Origin: Clostridiales bacterium
GTDB taxonomy: Bacteria > Bacillota > Clostridia > Lachnospirales > CAG-274
Assembly: GCA_021200955.1 (NCBI GenBank)
Contig: JAJQFU010000026.1
Coordinates: 1-47,287 of the forward strand
Length of the DNA stretch: 47,287 nt
Reading direction: 5' to 3'
Under the pieces are notes generated by a model. That model made no database searches and was not told the DNA's origin. It worked only from the letters and a program-made list of their open reading frames with translations. The position numbers and the translations under genes were made by a program. Numbering within the stretch: the first letter of the stretch is position 1; every line of letters starts with the position of its first letter. Shown one piece after another: positions 7,954-16,132 of the stretch.

Positions 7954-9609
7954 TTAATTTGCTTCAGTGTGAATTGCGTTTATAAGAGCCGGAATAAACT
8001 GCTTTTTTCTCGAAACTACGCCCTTTAAAGTAACTGAAAAGTCTGTGTCGGGGCTTCTGAAGGCTCTTGTTATGTATTCGGCGGAATTTTCACCGCAGAA
8101 TACGGCGACAGAGCTTTTTTCTATAATATTAGTTAAAAGGAAAAACATCATGTCAGTGCCGTGCTGTTCGTTTTCTTCAATCATATAATTATAGATTTTG
8201 CCTTTAAGGGCTTCTATTTCGTCATTATCCATAAGATTAAACTGCCCTACTCCGAAGCTTATTTCTCCGGCAGAAAACATTTTAAAATCCTGATAGAAAA
8301 TTTGGTCTACGGTTTTGTTTTTAAGGCTGCTTCCGGCGGAAAACATCTTTTTGGCAAAGTCCTCTGTTTCTATGCCTGCTATTTTCGAAAGCTCCTCAGC
8401 GGTGTGCCTGTCCTGATATGTACAGGTGGGAGACGAAAAAATCAGCGTGTCCGAAATAATTGCCGCACAGAGAAGACCTGCTTCTCTTTTGGGAATTTCA
8501 ACCCCCTGCTCCTTATACATTTGTGTTATTATTGTGGCAGTACAGCCCAAAGGCTGGTTTCTGAAAAATATGGGGTTCACTGTTTCAAAATCCGCTATTC
8601 TGTGGTGGTCGATAACCTCCAAAACCTCAGCCTGTTCAAGCCCCTCAACAGCATGGCATTTTTCGTTGTGGTCAACAAGAATAACCCGTTTGCTTCTTCC
8701 GCCGATTAAATTTCGCCTTGAAATCATACCCTCTAACTTTCCCGATTTTGAAAGAACGGGAAAGTCTCTGTGACGTTTTTGAGCCATAATCGACCTTATT
8801 TCGTCTAAATAATCGGTTTTTGCAAATGTAATAAGGTCGTGGGTGCGCATAAAATATTTTATGGGCATACTCTGGTTTACAAGTCTTGTGGCTGTGTATG
8901 TGTCGTAGTTTGTTCTAATAACATTACAGCCGTTTTCTCCTGCTATTTTTTTAATTGTTTTAGAAACACGGCTGTTTTCACAGCAGATTATAATGCACTG
9001 GGCTTTCATTTCAACGGCGCAAAGCTGGGATTCAAACCTGTCGCCGCAGATAACTATGTCGCCGTCGGCAATATAGTCCTCCATCATTTCGGGGTTTGCT
9101 GCGGCAATGAAAATTTTTCCCTTTGTTATGGTTTGGTTTATGTCACCCACAAGCATTTCGCCGTTTAAAATTTCAACCAAATTTTTGTATGGGGTTTTAG
9201 CCGTAGCCACGATTTTATTGTCGTAAACGTCCATATAAGACTTAGCAATGTCGGAGACTGTTATAAGCCCTTCAAGCTTGTTTTCTTCATTGACTATCGC
9301 CAGTGTAACAACGTTTCTCTCCTTCATTATTTCCCATGCGGTTTTAAGGGAAATAAGGGAGTTTACGCCTTCAGGCTGTCTTATTTCGATATCTTTAATC
9401 TGTGTTCTTACATTTTCGATATATTCGGGGGTTTCGGCTCCGAAATATTCCAAAACGAATTTTGTTTCGTTGTTTAATGCTCCGCAGCGGCCTGCAATAT
9501 AGCCCTCGCCCTTTTGGTTTTTAAGATAAGCATAGGCAATAGCCGAGCAAATTGAATCAGTATCTGGGTTTTTATGACCCAAAACATAAACTCTGTCTTT
9601 ATTTTCCAA
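7954..9609 (-). CDS. ppaC: Manganese-dependent inorganic pyrophosphatase-like protein with CBS and DRTGG domains
   Basis: This is a family II (DHH) pyrophosphatase-like protein of about 551 residues. It begins with the metal-binding VLGHKNPDTDSICSA motif. A first CBS segment (about 70-125), a DRTGG-like segment (about 140-250) and a second CBS segment (about 252-305) are inserted before the second half of the catalytic domain, which carries ILVDHNE, EVIDHHRI and LCAAIISDT; a DHHA2 domain closes it. Plain family II enzymes are about 310 residues, so this is the long, nucleotide-regulated type in which CBS domains bind adenine nucleotides and tune PPi hydrolysis. I prefer the TTG start at 9609, because AAGGGAG lies seven bases upstream; the TTG at 9627 would place that site inside the coding region. 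It follows the PPC gene by 14 nt. Confidence 0.85.
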   Translation of the reverse strand: MENKDRVYVLGHKNPDTDSICSAIAYAYLKNQKGEGYIAGRCGALNNETKFVLEYFGAETPEYIENVRTQIKDIEIRQPEGVNSLISLKTAWEIMKERNVVTLAIVNEENKLEGLITVSDIAKSYMDVYDNKIVATAKTPYKNLVEILNGEMLVGDINQTITKGKIFIAAANPEMMEDYIADGDIVICGDRFESQLCAVEMKAQCIIICCENSRVSKTIKKIAGENGCNVIRTNYDTYTATRLVNQSMPIKYFMRTHDLITFAKTDYLDEIRSIMAQKRHRDFPVLSKSGKLEGMISRRNLIGGRSKRVILVDHNEKCHAVEGLEQAEVLEVIDHHRIADFETVNPIFFRNQPLGCTATIITQMYKEQGVEIPKREAGLLCAAIISDTLIFSSPTCTYQDRHTAEELSKIAGIETEDFAKKMFSAGSSLKNKTVDQIFYQDFKMFSAGEISFGVGQFNLMDNDEIEALKGKIYNYMIEENEQHGTDMMFFLLTNIIEKSSVAVFCGENSAEYITRAFRSPDTDFSVTLKGVVSRKKQFIPALINAIHTEAN

Positions 9610-9623
9610 ATTATTCACTCCCT

Positions 9624-10046
9624 TCAAAACTTTATAAGATTAAGCCCTATTTCTTCGCTGAACTCTCTGTCAACGTCTGCATCAACCTCTGTCAGATAAA
9701 TTTCAGCTGTTGCACTGATAACGCACCTTGACAAATGCCCTGCGGCGAATTTGCCCTCTTTTGGGTTTCCTATTGTAATATGAAAATGAAGATAGGGCTT
9801 TCCCTCTTGTCTGCTTATGTTGCCTACAAGAGCGCTTATTTCAAAATCGCCCCTATAGCTTTGTTTATAATATTCCTTCTTTTGTGTGTCGAAAATGCCT
9901 ATTTCAATGTCATTTGCCGCTCCCAGCCCTGTGACAAAGCCTGCTTTAATGCTTTCTCTTTCACAGAGAGCCGAGACTGCTTCCAAAACCTCTTCTCCCC
10001 TGTCAAGTCTTATAATATAGCTTCGTTCTGATTTAATATATTCCAT
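9624..10046 (-). CDS. PPC/DUF296-domain protein
   Basis: This small single-domain protein of 140 residues matches the PPC (DUF296) fold: YIIRLDRGEEVLEAVSALCE at the start, AGFVTGLGAANDIEIGIFD in the middle and LHFHITIGNP toward the end, the last resembling the conserved metal-ligand His-x-His of the family. Family members include plant AT-hook proteins and stand-alone bacterial proteins of uncertain biochemical role. The ATG at 10046 has GGAGGG eight bases upstream. It lies directly upstream of the pyrophosphatase-like gene with a 14-nt gap to that gene's preferred start, so both are probably one transcript. Whether it binds DNA is not shown by the sequence. Confidence 0.8.
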   Translation of the reverse strand: MEYIKSERSYIIRLDRGEEVLEAVSALCERESIKAGFVTGLGAANDIEIGIFDTQKKEYYKQSYRGDFEISALVGNISRQEGKPYLHFHITIGNPKEGKFAAGHLSRCVISATAEIYLTEVDADVDREFSEEIGLNLIKF

Positions 10047-10174
10047 AAATAATACCCTCCGAATAAAACAGCTTCATTTGTACTTATTTTATAATAACAC
10101 ACTTTGTTAAAAAAATAAACAGAATATGAGTAAATTTTAATAACAGCTTTTCGGCAAAAAATAACAATCGTCAA

Positions 10175-10207
10175 TTTAAAACCCCCTGACAGGAATTGCA
10201 GGAGGTT
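10175..10207 (-). terminator. Terminator of the RyR/kinase operon
   Basis: An inverted repeat (plus strand AACCCCCTG and CAGGAGGTT around a 10-nt loop, one mismatch) lies about 55 nt beyond the stop of the RyR gene. On the minus strand the stem is followed by TTTTAAATT; on the plus strand by six T. It would mainly end transcription of the minus-strand operon before the PPC gene. The rest of 10047-10260 is AT-rich and probably holds the PPC promoter, but no good -35/-10 pair was found. Confidence 0.6.
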
Positions 10208-10260
10208 TTTTCAAACTTATAATAAAATTTTAATTGAGCGTCAAAAGCCGCCGGTATTAT

Positions 10261-10548
10261 TTATACCTTTTGTTTCGTGGGAATATAGCCCAGCTTTATA
10301 ATCAGCTTTAATGTTTCAAGAGCTGTATTTCTGTCATAGTCTTTTTCGCTTTCGGGCAGATCGCCGTAGGGAACAAGCAGTGGCGTCTTTTTATTGACTG
10401 CGTCCTTTTTGTCTCCGTATGTCCACCCTTCCGAAATTCTTCCCACTGCCCAGGTATCATGCACATTTTCAGCTATAAGCTCGGTAAGAGCCAAAAGCTC
10501 CTCAGGTAAAACTACGTCTGTTGTGTCAATAGGTTTCGGTTTATACAT
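10261..10548 (-). CDS. Stand-alone RyR-domain protein
   Basis: The whole 95-residue protein is one RyR (ryanodine receptor repeat) domain: YKPKPIDTTDVVLPEELLAL, ENVHDTWAVGRISEGWTYG, LLVPYGDLPESEKDYDRNTA and LKLIIKLGYIP reproduce the family pattern from end to end. In eukaryotes the domain is known from calcium-release channels; in bacteria and phages it occurs in small proteins and in conflict-system-like fusions, and its ligand is not established. The ATG at 10548 has AGGA upstream and begins one base after the TAA of the kinase fusion gene, so the two are translationally coupled. That giant protein contains a second, more divergent RyR segment, which suggests the free domain either competes with or oligomerises with it (inference). 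Confidence 0.9.
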   Translation of the reverse strand: MYKPKPIDTTDVVLPEELLALTELIAENVHDTWAVGRISEGWTYGDKKDAVNKKTPLLVPYGDLPESEKDYDRNTALETLKLIIKLGYIPTKQKV

Positions 10549-10549
10549 A

Positions 10550-13500
10550 TTAAAAGTCCTCCTTAATTAATTTCAGCAATGTATCTCCTATATTGGCAAT
10601 ATCCCGCCGGTTATAAACAGTGACAACATCTATCATATCGCCCCGTTTTCTCTGCATAGTATTATTAAGGGCGTTGTCGCGGGAATCCTTCTCCATTGTA
10701 TCGGCAATTAACACCGCCTTGGCGTTTATTCCGAATTTTCTCATTAAGCCGTTGAGCTTAAAATAGAAATCCTGTTCGATATAAGGCCTTGCCTTACATT
10801 CAATAAACAGCGAAGAAAATCCCTTTGTTATTATACAGTCAAATTCGCTTTTTACATCGGTTTCCTCCCAGTTTATTTCATGGCTGCACACAACATCGTT
10901 AAACTCTCCCGATTCCATTACCTTATGATAAATATAGATTTCAAGAATTTTACCGGCTGTTGTAAGCAGCTCCTTGATTTTGCTCCCTGCATATGTAAAG
11001 CTGACTGTTCCGTCGAGCTCCTTATAATTCATAATATAATTAATTTCTCTGAAAAAATTCAGAAGCTCCAAATGCTCTTTTTTTCTGTCCTTGTCTAATT
11101 TCAGACCGGAAACCTTCAAATTTTCAAATACAACGCAGGCTTCGCGGTTTTTGTTATATGAAAAAGATATTCCGCTGTGATTAATTAATATATCCTCCCT
11201 TGAAAACAAACTCTCAAATTCCTCTGCATAGCCGTACGGGTCTTTAATAATAATTTCACAGGAATCTGATAAATAACTCTTTACGCAGCTTCCCTCTTCA
11301 ATTATTTCCTTTGTTTTTAAAAAGTCTATAATCTTTGCTGCGCCCCTGCTGCAAAAGGCAGGCCGTCTGAAGCTATAATTCTGCACAATACTTTTTTTGT
11401 TTCTCGGGTCCTTTTTAAAAACGGCAGCAACATCATTCTTCTCGGAATATGAAAGCAGCTTGTCGCACAGAGACTTCCAAGCACGTGTTTTTTGCTTATA
11501 CATAGTAAAAAGCCTGTTATAATCGCGGAAAAATTCGGGGTTATTGCTGCTGTCGCTTAATGAACACTGAAACGCCAGCATATCCGACACAGTGATAAAA
11601 GAGTCCTTCCTTAAAAATCTTAACATATCACAGTTAAACAAATCTTCAAACCTCATAGACTTCGAAACAAACCTGTAGGACGGGAATTTTTTATAAACCC
11701 TGCCTACACGCATCATAGACGAAAGATTTGTTAAATTCTTTTCAACGGCAAAAAGCTTTTTCCCTTTGCTGCGTTTTTTAAGATATGCCTCTGCTTCAGC
11801 AGGCGCATCCTCAGGCTCATCCAGCATAATTGTTTTGATTGTTCTGATTTTTCCTCCGCCTGTTTTCTTTAACTCCTGCAAAAACTCCTGATTTACCGAA
11901 TTTGCCGTATTACCTGTATACATCAAAAGAAAATCCACTGCTGCCCTGAATTTTTTCTTATTCATATATGAAATTACTCCCGGCAGTGAATCCAGAAGAT
12001 TTTTTACATCCTGTTTTTCTTCAATTAAATATAAATATATAATTCTCTCGGGGTTTACCGGAGTTGCCGCCGCAACATTTCCGAAAGAAACATCCGATAA
12101 GGTATTATATTTGTCTCCGCAGGCATACGGAATAGCCAAATATGCTTCTTCAGTATAAGTAAGAATAAAGGGAATAGAATTTATTATTTTCGTATCCTCA
12201 TTTTTCCAGCTGTGATATTCAGTACAAGCCAAAACAGGATAAAAAACAGCATCAAAGGCTTCAACCTGTCCTTTAACGGCTTTTTTGCTTTCGGCAGTCA
12301 AGGTATCTAAGCTGTTTAAAAATGACTCCTTCAGTCCCTTATATGAATATACCTTTTGTTTTACATTATATGCCGAGTTATGTCCGTCGCTTCCCACAAT
12401 ATCCTTCATGCAGCTAAACCACTCCTGAAAAGCGGCAAATGCCTTTCTGTGACCCTCTATAAAGCTTCGGATACTCATAATAATATCTCCGTTTAATGAG
12501 TTTTGTCTGCTAACACCCTCTGCTCTGCGCTTATACATACGGTGAAGCTCAACCGACATTCTGTCCAGCTCGTCAAGCTGCTGAAGCTCGCCCTCAGATG
12601 CACTGTCCCATTTTTCAAAATTATCGGCTTCATATTCATCGTCCAGCTTTTGGTCGGGTCTGCTTTTTAAAATACAAATATGCCTTTTATGTATTTTGTC
12701 CTTTGTATCCTTTCCTTTGCAGTCCTCAAGATTTTTCATTCTGCTCCATCCGTCGCACAGCTTTTCGGCTACCCATCTGCGGTGTTCGATCCAAATAAGA
12801 TTGTTCTTTTTTTCAATATCGTTTTTTTCTATAACCTCCTCCGAAAAACGGAGGGCTGCTTCATTAAAGCTTAACCTGTCTAAATCTATGCCTATGCTGT
12901 AAAGCTTATATTTTATCGAAAGCACGCTGGAAACACTTGAATCATGATTATAGGGCTTATTAAAATTGTCTTTAATAGGCTTATAATCTACATTTATGTT
13001 TTTCTCCCAAATCAAATGTGTGTTGAAAGCCATTCTTTCTATTTCCGGGTAAAGCTCTGATTTTTTTATATCCCCGTTTACATATACAGGGTAAATGGGA
13101 GCAGTGTCAGCAGCCGAAGGCTCGGTCTTTTCACAGGCATAGCTTATAACGCAGTCCATTTCAAAGGTCTCGGCAGCTTTTTTACAGGCTTTTGCCTCGG
13201 CATAATTCACAGCGTCTTTTCCCAAAGCGATAAAAATATAATGGGGACGTTTATTGTCATAATGCTCATAAATTACATTTTGCAAAACCGCACTGCGGGA
13301 AACACTGCTGTTATTCGCCAGCTCCGCCTTTTCAAATGCAACGCTTCCGTATGAATCCTCCTTTTCCGATAATGAGCCGTCAATATTAAAAAATTCAGCC
13401 AGCTCGGGCTTATCCTTCAAATAAATATCCTTGTCTGTTTCGTTGTTTGAAACAACAGTTACATTTAATTCCTTTCCCAAAATCTGACCTGCCTGCAAGC

Positions 13501-14776
13501 AGGCATTCAAAAATTTTTGACCGTAGCTTCCGAAGCCGAACAAAAGAACATTTATTGTTTTTTCATCGTCCTTAACGCATTTATAAAGAGGATGTTTATA
13601 TAAATGATACTGCATTGACAAATAAGAATTTTTCTCCTTATTTTTGTCAAGAGACTTTTCCAGCTCAGTATAAACCCATTTTCCGTCAAGATAACCCTTA
13701 GCCGCCGCTTCTGCCGGAACAGCATAATATAAAGCCTTATCCAACTCCTCGGCAAGCTCCTCGCAGTTTTCATACCTGCCGCTTCTTTCGCACAGACATT
13801 TTTGAAAAATTCTTGTCAAAGCCTCTTTAAGTCTGGGGTGTGAGTTACTCTCTGAAGCCTTAATAAGCTTGGATGAATCAACCATTTCTTCGAGACGGTC
13901 ATAATATTCCGCCTTATAGTGATAATTGTTTTCTTTCACTTCGTCTGAAACAATAACAGCTGTAAAAAGAGAAGCACCTATTGAATATATATCCGTTTTA
14001 TTATTCGCCCTATTGATACCTGTTTCACTTTTAAATGCTTCCGGTTCACAATATCCTTCTGTTCTGACAATTTCATCGCCCGAATCATAAGCCGAACACA
14101 GAGTATTTACATCAAACATAGACAGATACTCCGTCAGCAGCTTGTCTTCTCTTTTAAGAAAACCGAAATTATTCGGATTTATATCCCTGTGAAATATTCC
14201 CAGTTTATGCAGAGCACAAACACAGTTTGTAAGAGAATAAATTGCTTTTAAAGCTATTACAAGCTTATGCTCAGGGTCCTTCGCAGGGTGTTTATGGATT
14301 TCCGTACATATTTTGTCAAAGGTCTCGGCTTCGGGCTGAGGTGTCCATATGTATGTTGTGCCGATTATATTTCCCTCATCATCACATCCGTGATAAATTT
14401 CAAAGTCGGGTACAAAGGTTGCCAAAACATTGTCTTTGTCGTTATTCTTCGTCTCAAGCAATAACAAATAAGGTTCAATATACTTTCTTTCAGCCTTCAA
14501 AAAGCTTTCTCTCGCTTCGTTAAGCCCCGTCTGACATATCAGCTGACGATTATTTTTATTTCTCTTAAGCCCGTAAGACTTTTCGGGCTCCGCCGGATAA
14601 AACTCCTTCAAAATGCCTTTTCTGCCGGGCTCATAATAAGCCTCATAGCAAACAGCGGAGCTTCCCTCCCCGTTAAGCCTTCTTATAACCGTAAAGGTTC
14701 TTTTAAATATTTCATTATTGCTTTTTCCGCAGAGAAGAACAGTATTTCCCTTTTTCAAACACTCACGTGTTATCAT
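10550..14776 (-). CDS. Giant fusion: Ser/Thr kinase, Rossmann, RyR, CARF-like region, Card1/DUF1887-like nuclease
   Basis: This 1408-residue multidomain protein starts with a protein kinase (about 28-350): Gly-loop GEGSSAVCYE (36-45), Lys57 in ILKEF, catalytic HRDINPNN (196-203), FDVN in place of DFG (221-224), EPE (244-246) and TDIYSIG. Next comes a GxGxxG Rossmann segment, LLFGFGSYG (411-419). A divergent RyR segment (about 657-745) has IEHRRWVAEKLCDGW (663-677). Residues 840-1000 look Rossmann-like and may be CARF-like (weak). A possible winged helix lies near 1145-1170. The C-terminus (about 1265-1400) matches the Card1/DUF1887 PD-(D/E)XK nuclease, with Glu1279, Asp1313 in SEFDC and the E-x-K of FIECKA (1326-1328). 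Its ATG overlaps the PP2C stop by four bases. It probably acts in the cytoplasm as a phosphorylation-controlled nuclease; that role is inference. Confidence 0.8.
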   Translation of the reverse strand: MITRECLKKGNTVLLCGKSNNEIFKRTFTVIRRLNGEGSSAVCYEAYYEPGRKGILKEFYPAEPEKSYGLKRNKNNRQLICQTGLNEARESFLKAERKYIEPYLLLLETKNNDKDNVLATFVPDFEIYHGCDDEGNIIGTTYIWTPQPEAETFDKICTEIHKHPAKDPEHKLVIALKAIYSLTNCVCALHKLGIFHRDINPNNFGFLKREDKLLTEYLSMFDVNTLCSAYDSGDEIVRTEGYCEPEAFKSETGINRANNKTDIYSIGASLFTAVIVSDEVKENNYHYKAEYYDRLEEMVDSSKLIKASESNSHPRLKEALTRIFQKCLCERSGRYENCEELAEELDKALYYAVPAEAAAKGYLDGKWVYTELEKSLDKNKEKNSYLSMQYHLYKHPLYKCVKDDEKTINVLLFGFGSYGQKFLNACLQAGQILGKELNVTVVSNNETDKDIYLKDKPELAEFFNIDGSLSEKEDSYGSVAFEKAELANNSSVSRSAVLQNVIYEHYDNKRPHYIFIALGKDAVNYAEAKACKKAAETFEMDCVISYACEKTEPSAADTAPIYPVYVNGDIKKSELYPEIERMAFNTHLIWEKNINVDYKPIKDNFNKPYNHDSSVSSVLSIKYKLYSIGIDLDRLSFNEAALRFSEEVIEKNDIEKKNNLIWIEHRRWVAEKLCDGWSRMKNLEDCKGKDTKDKIHKRHICILKSRPDQKLDDEYEADNFEKWDSASEGELQQLDELDRMSVELHRMYKRRAEGVSRQNSLNGDIIMSIRSFIEGHRKAFAAFQEWFSCMKDIVGSDGHNSAYNVKQKVYSYKGLKESFLNSLDTLTAESKKAVKGQVEAFDAVFYPVLACTEYHSWKNEDTKIINSIPFILTYTEEAYLAIPYACGDKYNTLSDVSFGNVAAATPVNPERIIYLYLIEEKQDVKNLLDSLPGVISYMNKKKFRAAVDFLLMYTGNTANSVNQEFLQELKKTGGGKIRTIKTIMLDEPEDAPAEAEAYLKKRSKGKKLFAVEKNLTNLSSMMRVGRVYKKFPSYRFVSKSMRFEDLFNCDMLRFLRKDSFITVSDMLAFQCSLSDSSNNPEFFRDYNRLFTMYKQKTRAWKSLCDKLLSYSEKNDVAAVFKKDPRNKKSIVQNYSFRRPAFCSRGAAKIIDFLKTKEIIEEGSCVKSYLSDSCEIIIKDPYGYAEEFESLFSREDILINHSGISFSYNKNREACVVFENLKVSGLKLDKDRKKEHLELLNFFREINYIMNYKELDGTVSFTYAGSKIKELLTTAGKILEIYIYHKVMESGEFNDVVCSHEINWEETDVKSEFDCIITKGFSSLFIECKARPYIEQDFYFKLNGLMRKFGINAKAVLIADTMEKDSRDNALNNTMQRKRGDMIDVVTVYNRRDIANIGDTLLKLIKEDF

Positions 14777-15489
14777 GCAGAACGCCTCCTTTTCTTCCGC
14801 CGCATATCTAAGGATATAAAGCTGTAATCGTCAAAGCTGTTTTGTTCTGTGAGAAAATCGCCCAGCTTATCATATTCGCTGTTTATAAGAAGGCTGTCAG
14901 CCTCCTCCTTAAGTCTGCAGTTTTTTTCAAACATAACCTCCCACGCTCCGTCTGAGCAAATCACAACAGAGTCTATTAAAGCCGCATCATAAACTCTGAC
15001 TGAAACCATTTCGGCAGCATTTTCGGTTGTTGTAACGCAGCAGCCCGAAGAGCTGTCAGAAGGCGGACAGACAACGCGGCAGCTTCCTCTGCCCGCAGCC
15101 ATAATCATACCGTCGCCTAAATTAAAGCATAATATCTTATTTTTCTTTCTGTCAAAAACAACGCAGGCGGCAGTGCAGGAATATTCATTTAAATTTTCAC
15201 CGGCTTTATCTGCGCATATTTTCTGTTCATAAAGAATATGCGCCAGAATAATCTCGGCAGCCTTTTTTTCGTCAAGCTCAAAAAAAAGCTTACCGGCTTT
15301 TAAAAACAGGTCTGTTATTGCCCTGCCGGCTGTTTCGGCTCCTTCTTTTGCTTTCTTACAGGCAGACACACCGTCTGTTAAAGAAATCACATAAAAATCT
15401 TTATTGCTGCCGAAATAAACAGCGTCCTGATTTTCTTCTTTTTCAGCGGCATGATATGCTCCCCTTTTGCTTATTTTTTTTATTTTCAT
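14773..15489 (-). CDS. PP2C-family protein phosphatase
   Basis: This 238-residue metal-dependent Ser/Thr phosphatase shows the PP2C motifs in order: ENQDA near the start, ISLTDGVSACKKAKEGAETA, YSCTAACVVFD, FNLGDGMI, VVICSDGAWEV and FDDYSFISL, with the Asp residues that bind the two metal ions. The start is the ATG at 15489, with GGAGTG six bases upstream; an in-frame ATG at 15501 lies before this site. Its last four bases overlap the start of the kinase fusion gene. A kinase and PP2C pair in one operon normally form a reversible phosphorylation switch, so the likely substrate is the giant fusion itself or one of the two unknown proteins encoded upstream. The C-terminus is very basic (RRKKRRR). 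Confidence 0.88.
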   Translation of the reverse strand: MKIKKISKRGAYHAAEKEENQDAVYFGSNKDFYVISLTDGVSACKKAKEGAETAGRAITDLFLKAGKLFFELDEKKAAEIILAHILYEQKICADKAGENLNEYSCTAACVVFDRKKNKILCFNLGDGMIMAAGRGSCRVVCPPSDSSSGCCVTTTENAAEMVSVRVYDAALIDSVVICSDGAWEVMFEKNCRLKEEADSLLINSEYDKLGDFLTEQNSFDDYSFISLDMRRKKRRRSA

Positions 15490-15550
15490 AAAACACTCCA
15501 TTCCATAATTTTTTATTCGAAAGCACTGATATGATTAACAGGCGCTTCAT

Positions 15551-16132
15551 TTAGATATATAAAGAAGCATATGACGAAAAAACAACTAAGACGTCAAAAA
15601 GGCTTCTTCCGCTGAGAGGCTGATAAAAAGCTCTCTCAAGTATTGGGTTTATGTTCACTTCAAAGCTTTTGAATACCTCTTCAAAGCTTTTTGTTTTATC
15701 GGAATCGTCATATTCGTGGGTAATATTATAAAGATAATAATAAGCGACTATAATCGATGTACGGGTTACAGCGCTTTTTGATGTTACAAACAATGCGCTT
15801 GTTTTAGCTGTGGATATTTCTTCTCTTTCCTGAGCTAAGCTTTGATAATTTGTTTGTTCATCAGCCGTATATCCCAAAAAGCTGTTAAAGGCAAAAAGAA
15901 GCTTTATGAATTTATTAAGTGATTCTTCTGTAAAGCTGTTTTTTTCGTCCTCAGGCAGCACATTATAAATTCTGTCATATAATTCCTTAGCTTTGGCTTC
16001 ACGGCTGTCTTTTTTATAGAAGGCAATATCGGAAAACCATAAACCGTAATTACAGTTTTCGAGAACAACATTCGCCGTTGATTTTTCTATTTCAGGCAGC
16101 AATGCTTCATAGGCTGTTTTCTTTTTTTTCAC
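15551..16132 (-). CDS. Unknown 193-residue protein of the kinase/RyR operon
   Basis: I do not recognise this protein. It begins with a Lys-rich stretch, is mostly helical in appearance, and has a Ser/Thr-rich middle (SAVTRTSIIVAYYYLYNI) and a hydrophobic C-terminal end. No signal peptide or clear membrane segment is present. The start is a GTG at 16132 inside the last codons of the upstream gene, giving a 26-nt overlap; GGGAG sits only three bases ahead of it, so translation is probably coupled to the upstream frame. The overlap contains a run of eight A, and loss of one A would fuse the two reading frames. Its place between an unknown protein and the PP2C gene suggests a substrate or adaptor of the phosphorylation switch. 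Confidence 0.7.
   Translation of the reverse strand: MKKKKTAYEALLPEIEKSTANVVLENCNYGLWFSDIAFYKKDSREAKAKELYDRIYNVLPEDEKNSFTEESLNKFIKLLFAFNSFLGYTADEQTNYQSLAQEREEISTAKTSALFVTSKSAVTRTSIIVAYYYLYNITHEYDDSDKTKSFEEVFKSFEVNINPILERAFYQPLSGRSLFDVLVVFSSYASLYI

Noticed and set aside
8161..8709. 182-codon plus-strand frame opposite the pyrophosphatase-like gene
   Set aside because: It lies wholly inside a conserved enzyme gene and carries no independent start signals.
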